A DNA stretch of 64,000 nt from Verrucomicrobiota bacterium JB024 (GTDB lineage Bacteria > Verrucomicrobiota > Verrucomicrobiia > Opitutales > Cerasicoccaceae): contig JAUTCS010000088.1 in the NCBI GenBank assembly GCA_030673825.1, positions 112,465 through 176,464 of the forward strand. The letters are read 5' to 3'. Numbering within the stretch: the first letter of the stretch is position 1; each line of letters opens with the position of its first letter. The notes under the pieces were generated by a model. That model saw nothing but the letters and a program-made list of their open reading frames with translations. It ran no database searches and was not told where the DNA came from. Of the stretch, positions 63,030 to 64,000 are shown piece by piece. Position numbers and translations under genes: made by a program.

Positions 63030-63986
63030 ATGCCGAAGAAGAGCTACCATCGCCTCCGCGTTGAGGATCGTCCCATTATTTATCGCATGCGTAAATCTGG
63101 AAAGAGTCAGCGCGAGATCGCCCATTTTCTGGGGTTTTCTCAATCGAGTATCAGCAAGGAGCTGAGTCGTAATCGTGGGCTGCGCGGGTATCGTCCTGGA
63201 CAAACGCATGCCAAGGCGCTTGAGCGTCAGCAGAGCAAGCGTCGTCGTCACCGAGTGATCGAGGGAGAGTTGGAGGCCCTCGTGCGGGAGCGACTTGAGT
63301 GCAAGCACAGCCCCGAGCAGATCAGCGGAGCGCTGCGGCGACAGGGGGGTCCGGCTCCTTCGCGTACGAGCATCTCCACATTTATCCGGACCGATCGCGA
63401 CCGCGGGGGCACGCCTTACCGGCACCTGCACATCAACGGAAAACGCCGCTACCGGCACAAGAACAAAGCCGGCCGCCACAAGCTCCCGGCCCGGGTGGAC
63501 ATTGAGCTTCGGCCTACGATCGTGCAGCGGCGCGAGCGTTACGGCGACTGGGAGGCGAACCTAATCGCAGGTTGTCGCAGTGGAGGCTACCTGCTGAGTC
63601 TTTACGAGCGCAAGAGCCGCTATGAGCGGCTGGCGCTGCTACAAAGCAAAGATGCCAACGAGACCGCTGAGGCCATTATCGGCGCCCTGCAAGGCTACCC
63701 CGTGCACACCATCACCTATGACAACGGGCTGGAGTTCGCCGGACACCGGCGCGTCAGTGAGGCCCTCGGCGCAACCGGATTCTTTTGCAAGCCCTACCAC
63801 TCATGGGGAAAAGGCGGCGTCGAGAACTTCAACGGACTCGTCCGACAATACTTCCCCAAAGGCACAAGCTTCCTCGATGTGGGCGAGCCTATGCTCGCCC
63901 CCAACGAAGCCCAACTCAACCAACCCCCACGCAAAACCCAATGCGTCCTTTCCCCCCACAACCACAAAAAACACCTCGCAGCATGA
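63030..63986 (+). CDS. IS30-family transposase
   Basis: A 318-aa DDE transposase. The N-terminal HTH is YRMRKSGKSQREIAHFLGFSQSSISKELSRNRG. The catalytic acids are visible in GDWEANLIAG, TITYDNGLEFAGH and GGVENFNGLVRQYFPKG. ATG 63030 (MPKKSYHRL) is preferred to a start at 63009. The end reads EAQLNQPPRKTQCVLSPHN, a slightly degenerate form of the usual L-N-x-R-P-R-K-x-L-G-F-x-(T/S)-P ending, with the window ending 14 bp after the stop. The left inverted repeat could not be recognised; the element may extend past the right edge of the window. Confidence 0.85.
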   Translation: MPKKSYHRLRVEDRPIIYRMRKSGKSQREIAHFLGFSQSSISKELSRNRGLRGYRPGQTHAKALERQQSKRRRHRVIEGELEALVRERLECKHSPEQISGALRRQGGPAPSRTSISTFIRTDRDRGGTPYRHLHINGKRRYRHKNKAGRHKLPARVDIELRPTIVQRRERYGDWEANLIAGCRSGGYLLSLYERKSRYERLALLQSKDANETAEAIIGALQGYPVHTITYDNGLEFAGHRRVSEALGATGFFCKPYHSWGKGGVENFNGLVRQYFPKGTSFLDVGEPMLAPNEAQLNQPPRKTQCVLSPHNHKKHLAA

Positions 63987-64000
63987 CCACCACAACCCAC

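Noticed and set aside
1..64000. CRISPR arrays, tRNA and rRNA genes
   Set aside because: I looked for direct-repeat arrays and for tRNA T-loop and anticodon arms and saw none, but a tool scan would be needed to exclude a tRNA.

Overview
The window looks like chromosomal DNA from a member of the Verrucomicrobiota, most likely Opitutae/Puniceicoccales. The evidence is the combination of many arylsulfatase-type sulfatases, PEP-CTERM sorting tails, DUF1559-like prepilin proteins with long leaders, several LacI-type regulators, sodium:solute symporters, and a C-terminal tail (19747-20280) typical of surface proteins in that group. This is inference from gene content; no rRNA or other marker is present.

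Layout. 0.1-3.1 kb: a Tat-exported sulfatase and an outer-membrane barrel, then an AraC remnant. 3.7-6.1 kb: a housekeeping-like stretch (Rnk/GreA-C protein, DUF3088, HAD phosphatase, a perfect hairpin terminator, a 41-aa Lys-rich protein, a UPF0316 membrane protein). 7.0-13.7 kb: a complete, tightly overlapped Wadjet type I anti-plasmid operon (jetABCD), preceded by about 880 bp of gene-poor, partly AT-rich DNA and followed by a frameshifted tyrosine recombinase (14.0-15.5 kb). 15.5-19.6 kb: a divergent pair, a large exported protein with two secretin-N-like repeats and a YfbK-like vWA protein. 19.7-21.4 kb: decayed genes. 21.6-39.3 kb: a polysaccharide-utilisation locus with a prepilin-like protein, esterase, 2-hydroxyacid dehydrogenase, LacI regulator, three sulfatases, a symporter, a GH94-type phosphorylase, a PEP-CTERM protein, a polysaccharide-lyase-like protein and a NodB-type esterase. 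39.7-43.5 kb: a junkyard of GH78, PIN toxin, IS5 and IS3 fragments around one intact sulfatase. 43.6-50.6 kb: a sulfatase, two LacI regulators, a symporter and a XylR-type regulator. 50.7-62.8 kb: a minus-strand operon (LamG-sulfatase, GH-A glycosidase, Tat sulfatase, prepilin-like protein, GH86-like lipoprotein), a LamG PEP-CTERM protein and a cytoplasmic five-blade propeller glycosidase. The right end is an IS30-family transposase.

How it works together (inference). Exported sulfatases and glycosidases would strip and cut a sulfated polysaccharide, plausibly a red-algal galactan given the GH86-like enzyme. Sodium symporters would import the products, and cytoplasmic sulfatases plus the GH94-like phosphorylase and the dehydrogenase would finish catabolism. 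Eight sulfatases look intact and a ninth is degraded, but no formylglycine-generating maturase is present here.

The most interesting non-gene signal is a six-times repeated promoter architecture, TTACARTTAA - 13 nt - TTGTGA-like - 17 nt - -10-like hexamer, with invariant spacing. It lies upstream of six transcription units between 23.3 and 39.4 kb and nowhere else that I found. A second, different operator (ATGTAAGTACTTACAT) marks two genes at 61.6 and 62.9 kb; at the first it sits between the -35 and -10 boxes. I did not find a clearly undescribed defence system; the Wadjet operon is a known type.
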